A stretch of 54,187 nucleotides of DNA. Origin: Actinoplanes subtropicus. Lineage in GTDB: Bacteria > Actinomycetota > Actinomycetes > Mycobacteriales > Micromonosporaceae. Every line of letters starts with the position of its first letter. The first letter of the stretch is position 1. The notes under the pieces are model-generated. The model searched no databases, was not told the DNA's origin, and was given only the letters and a program-made list of their open reading frames with translations. The DNA is taken from the NCBI RefSeq assembly GCF_000721705.1, contig NZ_JOJL01000048.1:1-54187 (forward strand). Reading direction: 5' to 3'. The translations under genes and the position numbers were made by a program. Shown here in pieces: positions 16,979 through 24,365 of the stretch.

Positions 16979-17410
16979 ATGGACACCGCCACCGGCACCG
17001 GACTCGAGCAGATGATCTGCTTCGAGCTCTACGCCGCCAGCCGCGCGATGACCGCCCTCTACCGCCCCGCCCTCGACGAGGCCGGCCTCACCTACCCGCA
17101 ATACCTGGTCCTGCGCGTCCTCTGGCACCGCGGCCCCACCACCGTCCGTGACCTCGGCACCGCCCTGCACCTCGACAGCGGCACCCTGTCACCCCTGCTC
17201 AAACGCCTCGAAACGCAGGGCCGCATCCGCCGCGAACGCGGCACCACCGACGAACGCACCGTCTGGATCCACCTGTCGGATGACGGCGCCGCCCTCCAGG
17301 ACCGGCTCGCCGACCTGCCCGAACAGATCGCCTGCGCCGCCGGCCTCACCCTCGGCGACTTCCGCCACCTGCACGACCTCCTCGGGCGCTTCCGCGCCAA
17401 CGTCAACTGA
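16979..17410 (+). CDS. ohrR: MarR-family transcriptional regulator, OhrR type
   Basis: A 143-residue winged-helix repressor. The sensing cysteine conserved in OhrR is present at residue 14 ('QMICFELYAASRAMT'), followed by 'LTYPQYLVLRVLWH' and the wing region 'RRERGTTDERTVWI'. It is expected to release its operator when organic hydroperoxides oxidise Cys14, inducing ohr, which begins 10 bp downstream. ATG 16979 was chosen because it clears the operator. The gene order and the perfect palindrome support the assignment strongly. Confidence 0.9.
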   Translation: MDTATGTGLEQMICFELYAASRAMTALYRPALDEAGLTYPQYLVLRVLWHRGPTTVRDLGTALHLDSGTLSPLLKRLETQGRIRRERGTTDERTVWIHLSDDGAALQDRLADLPEQIACAAGLTLGDFRHLHDLLGRFRANVN

Positions 17411-17420
17411 AAGGGCCCTC

Positions 17421-17840
17421 ATGGAAGCCATCTACACCGCCTCCGCCACCGCCACCGGCGACGCCCGCAACGGCCACGTCCGCTCCGCCGACGGCGTCCT
17501 CGACTTCGACCTCGCCGTCCCCAAGGAGATGGGCGGCCCCGGCGGCGCCCTCCCCAACCCCGAAGAGTTGTTCGCCGCCGGCTACGCCGCGTGCTTCCAC
17601 GGCGCCCTCAAAGCCGCCGCCCGCCTCGCCAAGGTCACCCTCACCGACTCCGCCGTCACCGTCGACGTCGGCATCGGCAACAACGGCCAGGGCGGCTACG
17701 GCCTCAAGGCCGCCATCGAGGCCGAGATCAGCGGCGTCGACCAGGACGTCGCCCGCCAACTGCTCGAAGCCGCCCACCAGCTGTGCCCCTACTCCAACGC
17801 CACCCGCGGCAACATCGAGGTCGCCCTCTCCCTGGCCTGA
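17421..17840 (+). CDS. ohr: Organic hydroperoxide resistance protein Ohr
   Basis: A 139-residue Ohr/OsmC-family thiol peroxidase that reduces organic and lipid hydroperoxides. Both catalytic cysteines are visible: Cys58 in 'YAACFHGAL' and Cys122 in 'HQLCPYSNATRGN'. The length is standard. AAAGGG lies upstream of the ATG. It is co-transcribed with ohrR and followed after about 64 bp by a strong hairpin. Confidence 0.95.
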   Translation: MEAIYTASATATGDARNGHVRSADGVLDFDLAVPKEMGGPGGALPNPEELFAAGYAACFHGALKAAARLAKVTLTDSAVTVDVGIGNNGQGGYGLKAAIEAEISGVDQDVARQLLEAAHQLCPYSNATRGNIEVALSLA

Positions 17841-17903
17841 CCGTCACAAGCACGATCAAAAACGTCCGGCCGTACGCGCCAACCGTCCCCAACCGCACAA
17901 ACC

Positions 17904-17935
17904 GCAGCCCCGCCCGTTCCCCGCGGCGGGGCTGC
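17904..17935 (+). terminator. Strong hairpin downstream of ohr
   Basis: Perfect 11-bp stem GCAGCCCCGCC / GGCGGGGCTGC with a 10-base loop, 64 bp after the ohr stop. No U-tract follows, which is common for actinobacterial terminators. Confidence 0.65.
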
Positions 17936-18037
17936 GCCGGTCACGGCCGTAACGCGACTCTCGCGTGAGGTTCCCGCTCACGCTCCCCGGGCACCCGCCC
18001 CGCCACCGCCGCCCCGGCGACCCGGCACGATGACCAG

Positions 18038-18532
18038 ATGCCCCCGCCCCGCCTGCGCCACTCGGTCCGCGCCCTCATCCTCACCGCCGACCACCAGATC
18101 CTGCTCTGCCGCCACCTGGTCACCGACCCGGCCGGCGACGCCGTCTGGACCGCACCCGGCGGCGGCATCGAACCAGGGGAGACCCGGCTCGACGCCCTGC
18201 GCCGCGAACTGGCCGAAGAGGTCGGCCTCACCCTCACCGGCACCCCACCCCACGTCTGGCACCGCACCACCATGACCCCCGACGTCCTGCCCGGCTACGA
18301 CGGCATCATCAACGACTACTACCTGGTCCACACCACCCGCTTCACCCCGCACGGCACCATGACACCGGCCCAGCTCGCCGCCGAGAACATCGTCGACCGC
18401 CGCTGGTGGCCCCTCGCCGAGCTCGCCGCCTACCCCGGCCCCGACCTCTTCGGCCCCCGCAACCTCGCCACCCACCTGACCACCCTGGTCACCAACGGCG
18501 TCCCACCCCAGCCACTCACCCTCGACCGGTGA
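18038..18532 (+). CDS. NUDIX hydrolase
   Basis: A 164-residue NUDIX protein that hydrolyses nucleoside diphosphate-linked compounds. The Nudix box begins at 'GGGIEPGETRLDALRRELAEEVG' (about residues 47-69) with all the metal-binding glutamates. It is preceded by 'RHSVRALILTADHQILLCRH', usual for 8-oxo-dGTPase-like members, but the substrate cannot be fixed. It stands alone between the ohr terminator and the recombinase. Confidence 0.9.
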   Translation: MPPPRLRHSVRALILTADHQILLCRHLVTDPAGDAVWTAPGGGIEPGETRLDALRRELAEEVGLTLTGTPPHVWHRTTMTPDVLPGYDGIINDYYLVHTTRFTPHGTMTPAQLAAENIVDRRWWPLAELAAYPGPDLFGPRNLATHLTTLVTNGVPPQPLTLDR

Positions 18533-18636
18533 CCACCAACGACCGACGCCAAGCGCTGTCCCAGGACGAAGGGACTCGGCCACGGTCCGGGGCCTGGCCG
18601 TCGGGGCAGCCGCTCCGACCACCGATCCGCGTCGGG

Positions 18637-19590
18637 TCAGAGGCCACGCAGCGCCCGGTTCGTGCGGTTCGCGCGCACGGCCGCCCGCTGCTGCTCCGCG
18701 GTCACCTCGATGTAGCCCTGCGACGTCGTCAGCGACGCGTGACCCAGCAGGCGCATGATCTCCGACGCATTCGCGCCGTCCTCGGCCAGCCGCGTCGCGA
18801 ACGTGTGCCGCAACGCGTGCAACTGCGCACCCCTCGGCACCCGGTCGGTGATCCCCGCCCGCCGGTAGCAGGACTCCACCAGATACTGCAGCCCACCCCG
18901 CTGCAACGGCGCCCCGGCCCGATCCACCAGCAGCGCGTCCCGCGGATCACCCCGCCCGAACCGCACCCGCCGGCTGTCCTGGTACCGCTCGATCAGCGTG
19001 TCCAGCTCCGGCTCGATCGGCACCGTCCGCGGCCGGCCGCCCTTGCCCGCCACCTCCACCCGCCGCTCGCCCGGACGCCCGAGCACGTCCCCGGACCGCA
19101 ACGCCAGCATCTCCGACAGCCGCAAACCCGCACAAAGCGCCAACGCCAGCACCGCCAGATCCCGCTCCGGCCACGGATCCCGCTGCCGCTCATCCCGCTG
19201 GCTGACCGCGGAGAGTAACCGCTCCGGGGTGTCCTCGCCCCGCAACGGCTTGGGGGAGTAGGCCGGCATCCGCGGCTTGTCGATCGCCGACATCGGATTG
19301 CCCGGCAACACCTGCTCGGTGACCAGGAACGTGAAGAACGCATTCCACGACGACCACGCCCGCGACACCGACGCGGGCGCCCGCTCGGCCGCGAACCGCG
19401 CGAACGCCGCACGCAACGAACGAGGGGAGAGGTCACCGAGAGTAACCGGATCTGTCCCGATCAACTCGACGATCAAAACCAGATCCCGCCGGTACGCCTG
19501 AAGTGTGTGCACCGACGGCTTCCGCGTGGCCCGAGCCGCCAGAAACTCGTCCACCAGCCCGAGCACCGCAACATCCCGTCCGTCCTGCAT
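18637..19590 (-). CDS. Tyrosine recombinase, XerC/XerD-like
   Basis: A 317-residue site-specific recombinase, the length of XerC/D. N-terminal SAM-like core-binding domain (about 8-95), catalytic domain with Arg in 'LCAGLRLSEML' (about 165), Lys in 'AGKGGRPRTVPI', 'HALRHTFATRL' (His-x-x-Arg, about 262), 'LLGHASLTTSQGYIEV' with the second His and nucleophilic Tyr (about 286-301). All six catalytic positions are present. The ATG lies inside a perfect inverted repeat (19585-19606) that has dif architecture, and a second dif-like site lies 417 bp upstream. No canonical ribosome site precedes the ATG, so translation may be coupled to a small upstream ORF. Confidence 0.9.
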   Translation of the reverse strand: MQDGRDVAVLGLVDEFLAARATRKPSVHTLQAYRRDLVLIVELIGTDPVTLGDLSPRSLRAAFARFAAERAPASVSRAWSSWNAFFTFLVTEQVLPGNPMSAIDKPRMPAYSPKPLRGEDTPERLLSAVSQRDERQRDPWPERDLAVLALALCAGLRLSEMLALRSGDVLGRPGERRVEVAGKGGRPRTVPIEPELDTLIERYQDSRRVRFGRGDPRDALLVDRAGAPLQRGGLQYLVESCYRRAGITDRVPRGAQLHALRHTFATRLAEDGANASEIMRLLGHASLTTSQGYIEVTAEQQRAAVRANRTNRALRGL

Positions 19591-19609
19591 AAGTCATATT
19601 ATGCAGCAT
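19582..19609. other. dif-like recombination site A, overlapping the recombinase start codon
   Basis: Arms CTGCATAA / TTATGCAG (perfect, 8 bp each) around a 6-bp centre GTCATA. The ATAA-N6-TTAT architecture equals that of XerC/XerD sites (11-6-11 bp, here 19582-19609). The recombinase ATG is inside the left arm, so the site might equally be an autoregulatory operator. Confidence 0.5.
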
Positions 19610-19853
19610 TTAGACTGGTTCGCGAAGTTCCGAGTTCGGGCCATTTAGACTGATTCGCGAAGTTCGGGCCTGCCAACAGGCGTTTGCACGTAACGAACAA
19701 GCGCCGACCCGCGGAGCTCACGCCGTCGCCTGCGCGGGCGGCGTGCTGCCGTAAGTCCGCAGCGACTTTCTCGCGCAGGGCAGTCTCAAGGTGGCCCGCC
19801 CACAGCAGGCCCCGCGACGGGCTGGGACCCCGTCGGCGGGCGTTTCCTGTCAC
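19599..19853 (-). CDS. Possible 84-residue protein upstream of the recombinase
   Basis: GTG at 19853 follows GGGAG with an 8-base spacer. The 84-codon frame is basic, without recognisable domain, and its TAA falls in the right arm of dif-like site A, 8 bp before the recombinase ATG. Because the recombinase lacks its own ribosome site, coupled translation would make sense. The last third overlaps the direct repeats, which argues for caution. No family recognised. Confidence 0.3.
   Translation of the reverse strand: MTGNARRRGPSPSRGLLWAGHLETALREKVAADLRQHAARAGDGVSSAGRRLFVTCKRLLAGPNFANQSKWPELGTSRTSLNAA
19607..19665. repeat. Two 24-bp direct repeats upstream of the recombinase gene
   Basis: CATTTAGACTG(G/A)TTCGCGAAGTTC occurs at 19607-19630 and 19642-19665, 35 bp apart, one mismatch. 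Each carries the palindrome TTCGCGAA. They directly abut site A. Candidates for accessory-protein or repressor binding sites. Confidence 0.8.
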
Positions 19854-20006
19854 GAGGCTGCTCCCGGAGCCCGCCTCGCGTGGCCGGTCCGCGCGGCCCG
19901 GCGCCGGCCGGATCCGGTTTTGCTCGGGCTTGCGTTGCAGCTCAGCCCGCAGCCCGCGGCACGGGGCCGGGTCAAGGCTCCTGAACCCAAAGCCCCTCGA
20001 TCGTTT

Positions 20007-20034
20007 ACTTTACATAATGTCAATTATCGACCTG
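20007..20034 (-). other. dif-like recombination site B
   Basis: Read on the minus strand: arm CAGGTCGATAA, 6-bp centre TTGACA, arm TTATGTAAAGT, i.e. 11-6-11 bp. The second arm differs from the E. coli XerD arm (TTATGTTAAAT) at two positions, and the GATAA/ACATTATGT core fits the actinobacterial dif pattern as I remember it. The AT-rich patch stands out in GC-rich non-coding DNA. The rest of 19854-20006 holds nothing I recognise. Confidence 0.6.
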
Positions 20035-20073
20035 GCAGATGTTCGATGGAACGGGGCCGGTGGAGCGGCACGG

Positions 20074-20790
20074 TCATCGATGCAGCCGGAACTCGTTGCC
20101 GCCCGGGTCGATCAGCACGGCGCTGCCGTCCGCGGCCGCACGGAGCCAGGTGGCGCCCAGGCCGGTCAACCGGCCGACTTCCGCCTGCTGGTCGCCGCCG
20201 GGCGCGGTGAGGTCGAAGCGCTGCCGGTGCGGCGCTTGGACCGGGGCGTCCGGCGGCCCTCCCCACGCGACCTTGGTGCCGCCCTGCGGTGACTGGATCG
20301 CGGTTTCCTCGCCCTGGTCCCAGACCAGCGGCCAGCCCAGCGCCGCGCTCCAGAACAGCCCCACCTCGCGGGCGCCGTCGCAGGCCAGCTCGCCGAGGTA
20401 GCCGCAGCCGGCGAGGAAGCTGTTGCCCGGCTCGATGACGCAGAACTCGTTGCCCTCGGGGTCGGCCAGCACGATGTGTCCCTCCTCGGGGCGCTGGCCG
20501 ACGTCGAGGTGGGTGGCGCCGAGGCCGAGCGCCTTGGCGACCGTGCGCTGCTGGTCGGCGTCGCTGGTGCTGGTCAGGTGGAGGTGCATGCGGTTGGCTC
20601 CCCTCTTCGCCGTGCTGCTGGGCGTGAAGCGGAGGCCGAGCTGACCGTCGGCGCCGGGCAGCAACGTGCTGGGCAGAGTCTGGCCCGGCGGGAGCGGGTC
20701 GTCGGTGGGCTGCCGGTCGAGCAGGGTGGCCCAGAAGCGGGCGAGGCGCGCCGGGTCGTGGGCGTCGTACGCGATCGTCAGGCGCGGCAT
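20074..20790 (-). CDS. VOC family protein, two glyoxalase-like domains
   Basis: A 238-residue protein with two consecutive vicinal-oxygen-chelate half-domains, each ending in the family's 'DPEGNEFCVIEPG' (about 109-121) or 'DPGGNEFRLHR' (C-terminus). The first has 'NRMHLHLTS' and the second 'HRQRFDLTAPGG', where metal-ligand histidines are usual. Such proteins are found among dioxygenases, glyoxalases and antibiotic-binding proteins. The specific function is unknown. Confidence 0.85.
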   Translation of the reverse strand: MPRLTIAYDAHDPARLARFWATLLDRQPTDDPLPPGQTLPSTLLPGADGQLGLRFTPSSTAKRGANRMHLHLTSTSDADQQRTVAKALGLGATHLDVGQRPEEGHIVLADPEGNEFCVIEPGNSFLAGCGYLGELACDGAREVGLFWSAALGWPLVWDQGEETAIQSPQGGTKVAWGGPPDAPVQAPHRQRFDLTAPGGDQQAEVGRLTGLGATWLRAAADGSAVLIDPGGNEFRLHR

Positions 20791-20832
20791 GCCTGAGGTT
20801 CTATCGCCGGCTGGGGTGCCGGCGGGAGTGAT

Positions 20833-21321
20833 TTATCGTCGGCCGGTGGCTGCGCGGGGTGGCTGGCTGTCGCGCAGGCGGGCGATGACGCGGAGGACCT
20901 CGTCGCGGTTCTTGGCGGATTTGAGCCAGGCGGGCAGCGGGGCGATCAGTGTCATCCGGTTGGCGGGGTCGCCGCGTTCGCGCAGTTTCGCGGCTACGTA
21001 GCCGTGCAGCAGGGTCAGGTGGGCCTCGTTGTAGGCCCACAGGGTGTGTTTGCCGCAGCATTGGGCGGTGCGCCACAGCGGGAGGCGGAAGAAGGGGTCG
21101 ACCGGGCCGCCCGCGCAGAACGAGTGGGTCCGCGCCGACCAGGTCGAGGTGGTCAGGCAGGCGGTGCAGACGAATTGGCGGGGCCAGCAGAAGACGCGCG
21201 CGTCCTCGACCGGGCGGGTGGTCACCGCGGCCCGGGCGCCGCAGCGGGGGCACACCACGTCGATGGTGTCGGCTGTGCGGGTGGACGGCCCTACCTGAGG
21301 GTCGCGGAACCGGGTGGTCAT
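20833..21321 (-). CDS. Zinc-ribbon protein of unknown function
   Basis: A 162-residue cytoplasmic protein. Two Cys-x2-Cys pairs ('VVCPRCGARA' near 25 and 'FVCTACLTT' near 52) form a zinc ribbon, with further cysteines at 'HSFCAGG' and 'AQCCGKHTLWAYN'. The rest is helical. Similar proteins are common in actinobacteria and usually annotated as hypothetical or TFIIB-type zinc ribbon. I chose ATG 21321; the frame stays open further upstream without a better start. Confidence 0.65.
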   Translation of the reverse strand: MTTRFRDPQVGPSTRTADTIDVVCPRCGARAAVTTRPVEDARVFCWPRQFVCTACLTTSTWSARTHSFCAGGPVDPFFRLPLWRTAQCCGKHTLWAYNEAHLTLLHGYVAAKLRERGDPANRMTLIAPLPAWLKSAKNRDEVLRVIARLRDSQPPRAATGRR

Positions 21322-21375
21322 GCGGTCAGGGTGGCAGAGCGGGGGCGTGCCGGCATCTCGATTACCGTCTCGGGG

Positions 21376-22074
21376 ATGCGGATTCGTTGGGTCACCGGGT
21401 TCCTGGACACTCCGGGCCGGGAGGCGGAGGAGTTCTGGCTGGCGGTGACCGGGTCGGCGTTGTCGGCGCGGCGGGACGGCGGCAGGTTCGCGACGCTGCT
21501 GCCCGCGGACGGGGACGCGTATCTGCGGGTGCAGGTCGTCGGGGACGGGCCGCCGCGGGTGCACCTGGATCTGCATGTGGAGGATGTGCGGGCCGCGGCC
21601 GCCGAGGTGCGGTCGCTGGTGGTGCGCGATGCCGGCGACCTGGTGGTGGTGCGGTCGCCGGCGGGCATCGTGTTCTGCCTGGTGCCGTGGCATGGCGAGA
21701 GCAGGCCGCCGGGTGGGCAGGCCAGTGTCGTCGACCAGGCGAGCCTGGACGTTCCGGCCGGCGGTTACGAGGCGGAGGTGGCGTTCTGGGCCGGGCTGAC
21801 CGGGTGGCGGCCGGTCGCGTCGGACCGGCCGGAGTTCCGGTTCCTGGACGGCGGGCCGGGGCTGCCGTTGCGGCTTCTGCTGCAGCGGCTCGACGACGGT
21901 GGTCCCGGCGTACACCTGGATCTGGCCTGTGCCGGGGTTGCGGCCGAGGTGGAGCGGCATGTCGGCCTGGGGGCGAGTGTGGTGCGGCGGGTGCCCGGGG
22001 ATTGGACGACGTTGCGGGACCCGGCGGGGCGGGAGTATTGCGTCACCGCTCGGGCGCCCCGGCGGCGTGGATGA
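21376..22074 (+). CDS. VOC family protein, two glyoxalase-like domains
   Basis: A 232-residue protein with two VOC half-domains: 'FLDTPGREAEEFWLAVTG' and 'VHLDLHVEDV' in the first, 'AEVAFWAGLTGWRP', 'VHLDLACAGVAAEV' and 'LRDPAGREYCVTARAP' in the second. It is not closely alike to the VOC protein at 20.1 kb, so the two are not a recent duplication. ATG 21376 gives a natural domain start. Its end overlaps the convergent methyltransferase by 32 bp. Confidence 0.78.
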   Translation: MRIRWVTGFLDTPGREAEEFWLAVTGSALSARRDGGRFATLLPADGDAYLRVQVVGDGPPRVHLDLHVEDVRAAAAEVRSLVVRDAGDLVVVRSPAGIVFCLVPWHGESRPPGGQASVVDQASLDVPAGGYEAEVAFWAGLTGWRPVASDRPEFRFLDGGPGLPLRLLLQRLDDGGPGVHLDLACAGVAAEVERHVGLGASVVRRVPGDWTTLRDPAGREYCVTARAPRRRG

Positions 22075-22699
22075 TCTGCCGGTGGGTGCTGACCCCGGCG
22101 GTCAGGTGCCAGCCGGGGGTGGCTTCGAGTTCGGTGGGCTGCCAGTAGCGTTTGACGATCTGGAACTCGCGGCCGTCGCTGAGGCGGCGTAGCTGCCGGT
22201 CGTCGGGGACGCGGTCGGGGTGGTAGCTGTCGATCAGGAAGACCCGGCCGGCGGGGCGCAGCGCGTGGGTGACCTTGGCCCAGAATGCGGCGAGCCGTTC
22301 GGCGGGGACGTGCGAGAGCCAGTACGCGAAGAAGACCGTGTCGAAGGCTGACTCGGGCGGGTTCCAGGCGAAGATGTCGGCCTGCCGGTAGGTGACCTTG
22401 CCGGTGGCGCCGGTGCGGGCGCGGTTGAGGTCGAGGGTCTCGGTGTTCGCGTCGACGGCGGTGATGTGGGTGGCGTGGCGGGTCAGCCGTTCGGTCCACC
22501 AGCCGGTGCCGGCGGCCAGTTCGAGGACGTCGCCGGTGGGTGCGAACGTGTCGAGGGCGCGGGCGACCTCGGCGATGTCCTGTTCCCAGTCCTGTCTGGC
22601 CTGTTCGTCGAGGGTGTATCGGCCTTCGCGGCGCCACCACTGGTCGTATTCGGGGGCGCGGTGGCGGTAGTAGTCGCGTTGCTGGTCCAGAATGTCCAC
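22043..22699 (-). CDS. Class I SAM-dependent methyltransferase
   Basis: A 218-residue methyltransferase. SAM-binding motif I 'DVLELAAGTGWWTERL' (about residues 56-71), motif II acid in 'ITAVDANTETL' (about 79-89), and 'DTVFFAYWLSHVP' (about 117). The start 'DILDQQRDYYRHRAPEYDQWW' is common in small-molecule methyltransferases. GTG 22699 was taken because the long open frame upstream has no matching homology. The acceptor is unknown. Confidence 0.87.
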   Translation of the reverse strand: MDILDQQRDYYRHRAPEYDQWWRREGRYTLDEQARQDWEQDIAEVARALDTFAPTGDVLELAAGTGWWTERLTRHATHITAVDANTETLDLNRARTGATGKVTYRQADIFAWNPPESAFDTVFFAYWLSHVPAERLAAFWAKVTHALRPAGRVFLIDSYHPDRVPDDRQLRRLSDGREFQIVKRYWQPTELEATPGWHLTAGVSTHRQIIHAAGAPER

Positions 22700-22796
22700 G
22701 CCGGCACCGTAGGAGGGGGCGCGGTGTGGCGGCGAGCGAATTGTCGGTGGGTCCTGGTAGAAAGATTCGCACAGACGTACGAGAGGGGTGGCTGCC

Positions 22797-23498
22797 GTGG
22801 CCCGGGGTTTGAGCACCGAGGAGCTGACGACGATCCGCGACGGGCTGGCCGCCGGGCGTAAGCCGCGGGTGCAGTTCACCGAGGCCGCCGGGCAGATCGC
22901 CGGGCAGATCGGGCAGGTGGTGGGCCTGGCCGATCCGGCCGCGGGTGACGAGTTCGTGGTGGTCCGCTTCGGTAAGGACGAGTTGCCCTTCTCCCCCGGC
23001 GACCTGCGGGTGGCGCCCCGCGGTGCGGCGGCGAGAGCGGTCCCGGGGAAGGCCGGGCCGGCGCCCGCTCCCCCGCCGCCGATGCCGGAATTCGTGATCG
23101 ACAAACCGCCGGTGCCGCGCCAGCCGCCGGCCCCGCCGAGGCCCGCCCCGCTGAAGATCGAGGAACCTGTGGCAGAGACCCCGCCGCGCAAGGCGTCCCG
23201 GCCGGTCAAGGCGAAACCCGCCCCGGCGCTGACCGTCACCCTGGCGTATGGCGAGGGCGAGTGGACGGTGGCCGCGTCGCAGGGTTCGAGGGTGCTGGCC
23301 AAGCCGTATGTGGTGCGCCCGGCCGAGGCGCTGCGGATGGTGTCGCTGGTCGACGTGCCCGGCGTGCAGGAGGCGGTCGAGCACATCCTGGCCGCCGAGC
23401 GGGCCGAGGCGGAGCAGCAGGCTCAGCGGTTGCGGGCCGAGCTGGCCGAGGTGGAGGCCCGGCTGGCCGAGCTCGGGGAGGCGGGGGGAAAGGCGTAA
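22797..23498 (+). CDS. Hypothetical protein with proline-rich linker and C-terminal coiled coil
   Basis: I do not recognise the family. About 233 residues in three parts: an N-terminal globular piece of about 75 residues ('GDEFVVVRFGKDELPFSPGDLRVAP'), a Pro/Ala/Lys-rich linker (about 80-145), and a C-terminal domain ending in a charged coiled coil rich in Ala-Glu-Arg (from about 195). GAGGGG about 10 bp upstream supports GTG 22797 over the GTG at 22788. It shares a 97-bp divergent promoter region with the methyltransferase and lies 12 bp before the acyltransferase. Confidence 0.65.
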   Translation: MARGLSTEELTTIRDGLAAGRKPRVQFTEAAGQIAGQIGQVVGLADPAAGDEFVVVRFGKDELPFSPGDLRVAPRGAAARAVPGKAGPAPAPPPPMPEFVIDKPPVPRQPPAPPRPAPLKIEEPVAETPPRKASRPVKAKPAPALTVTLAYGEGEWTVAASQGSRVLAKPYVVRPAEALRMVSLVDVPGVQEAVEHILAAERAEAEQQAQRLRAELAEVEARLAELGEAGGKA

Positions 23499-23510
23499 CG
23501 GCATGGCATC

Positions 23511-24287
23511 ATGGGCGGCCTTATGGGGAGAGCTTCGCGGCGGGCGCCGTTCATGTGGCGGTTCATGCTGGTCCTGGCCCGGGTGCTGGTGTTGCCGCTG
23601 TGCCGGCTGCGGGTCTGCGGGCGGGTGCCCGAGTCGCTGCGTGACGGCCCGCTGATCCTGGCGGCCAACCACATCAGCCCGTTCGACCCGGTGGTGATGA
23701 CCGCGGCCTGCCACAAGGTCGGGATTGCGCCGAAGTTCATGGCCACCGGCGGGATCTTCGACGCGCCGGTGGCCGGGCCGGCGATGCGGGCGGCCGGGCA
23801 CATCCGGGTCGACCGCAACACGGCGCATGTCGCCGATGCGTTGCCGGCGGCCGTCGAGGCGCTGCGCGGGGGCGCGATGGTGCTGGTCTATCCGGAGGGG
23901 CGGATCGGGCTGGACCCGTGGATGTGGCCCGAGCGGGGCAAGACCGGTGTGGCGCGGATGGCGGATCTGGCGGGCGCGCCGGTGCTGCCGGTGGCCCAGT
24001 GGAACACGCACACGGTGTTGCCGTACGCGACGCCGGTCGGGATCGGCCGGTCGCTGCTGCGGGCGATGCGGCGGCGCCCGGTGGTGTATGTCCGGTTCGG
24101 TGACCACCCGGTGGACCTGTCGCGGGTGACCGGCACGCCGGGGGCGCGGGCGATGAAGTCCACCCGGCTGATCATGGCGGCGATCGACGAGACCCTGGCC
24201 GCGCTGCGGGTCGGTGAGATGGAGCTGCCCCGGGAGGTGGATCACACCCGGGCGGTCGACAATTCCCGGGTGCGGCCGCGCGGCTAG
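23511..24287 (+). CDS. 1-acyl-sn-glycerol-3-phosphate acyltransferase (PlsC family)
   Basis: A 258-residue membrane-associated acyltransferase that would add a fatty acyl chain to lysophosphatidate or a similar acceptor. Catalytic motif NHxxxxD is present as 'NHISPFD' (about residues 51-57), and the glycerophosphate-binding motif as 'VYPEGRIG' (about 125). A hydrophobic helix lies near residues 15-35. It begins 12 bp after the previous gene. A second ATG at 23523 is an alternative start. Confidence 0.88.
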   Translation: MGGLMGRASRRAPFMWRFMLVLARVLVLPLCRLRVCGRVPESLRDGPLILAANHISPFDPVVMTAACHKVGIAPKFMATGGIFDAPVAGPAMRAAGHIRVDRNTAHVADALPAAVEALRGGAMVLVYPEGRIGLDPWMWPERGKTGVARMADLAGAPVLPVAQWNTHTVLPYATPVGIGRSLLRAMRRRPVVYVRFGDHPVDLSRVTGTPGARAMKSTRLIMAAIDETLAALRVGEMELPREVDHTRAVDNSRVRPRG

Positions 24288-24323
24288 CGGCCGGCCATGC
24301 GGTCTTGGGGAAGGAGGGCTAGC

Positions 24324-24347
24324 GTATTTCATCGACCGATGAAATAC
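24324..24347. promoter_or_regulatory. Perfect 24-bp palindrome ahead of the FAD monooxygenase
   Basis: Arms GTATTTCATCG / CGATGAAATAC (11 bp each) around AC, ending 18 bp before the ATG at 24366; GGAGG follows the palindrome. The size and symmetry are typical of TetR-family operators. No TetR gene is present in the window, so the regulator must be elsewhere. Confidence 0.7.
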
Positions 24348-24365
24348 CTGGAGGAGGCGGGATCG

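Noticed and set aside
23248..23655. Extra frames over the end of the coiled-coil protein and the start of the PlsC gene
   Set aside because: Cys/Arg/Gly-rich shadow translations in the wrong phase.
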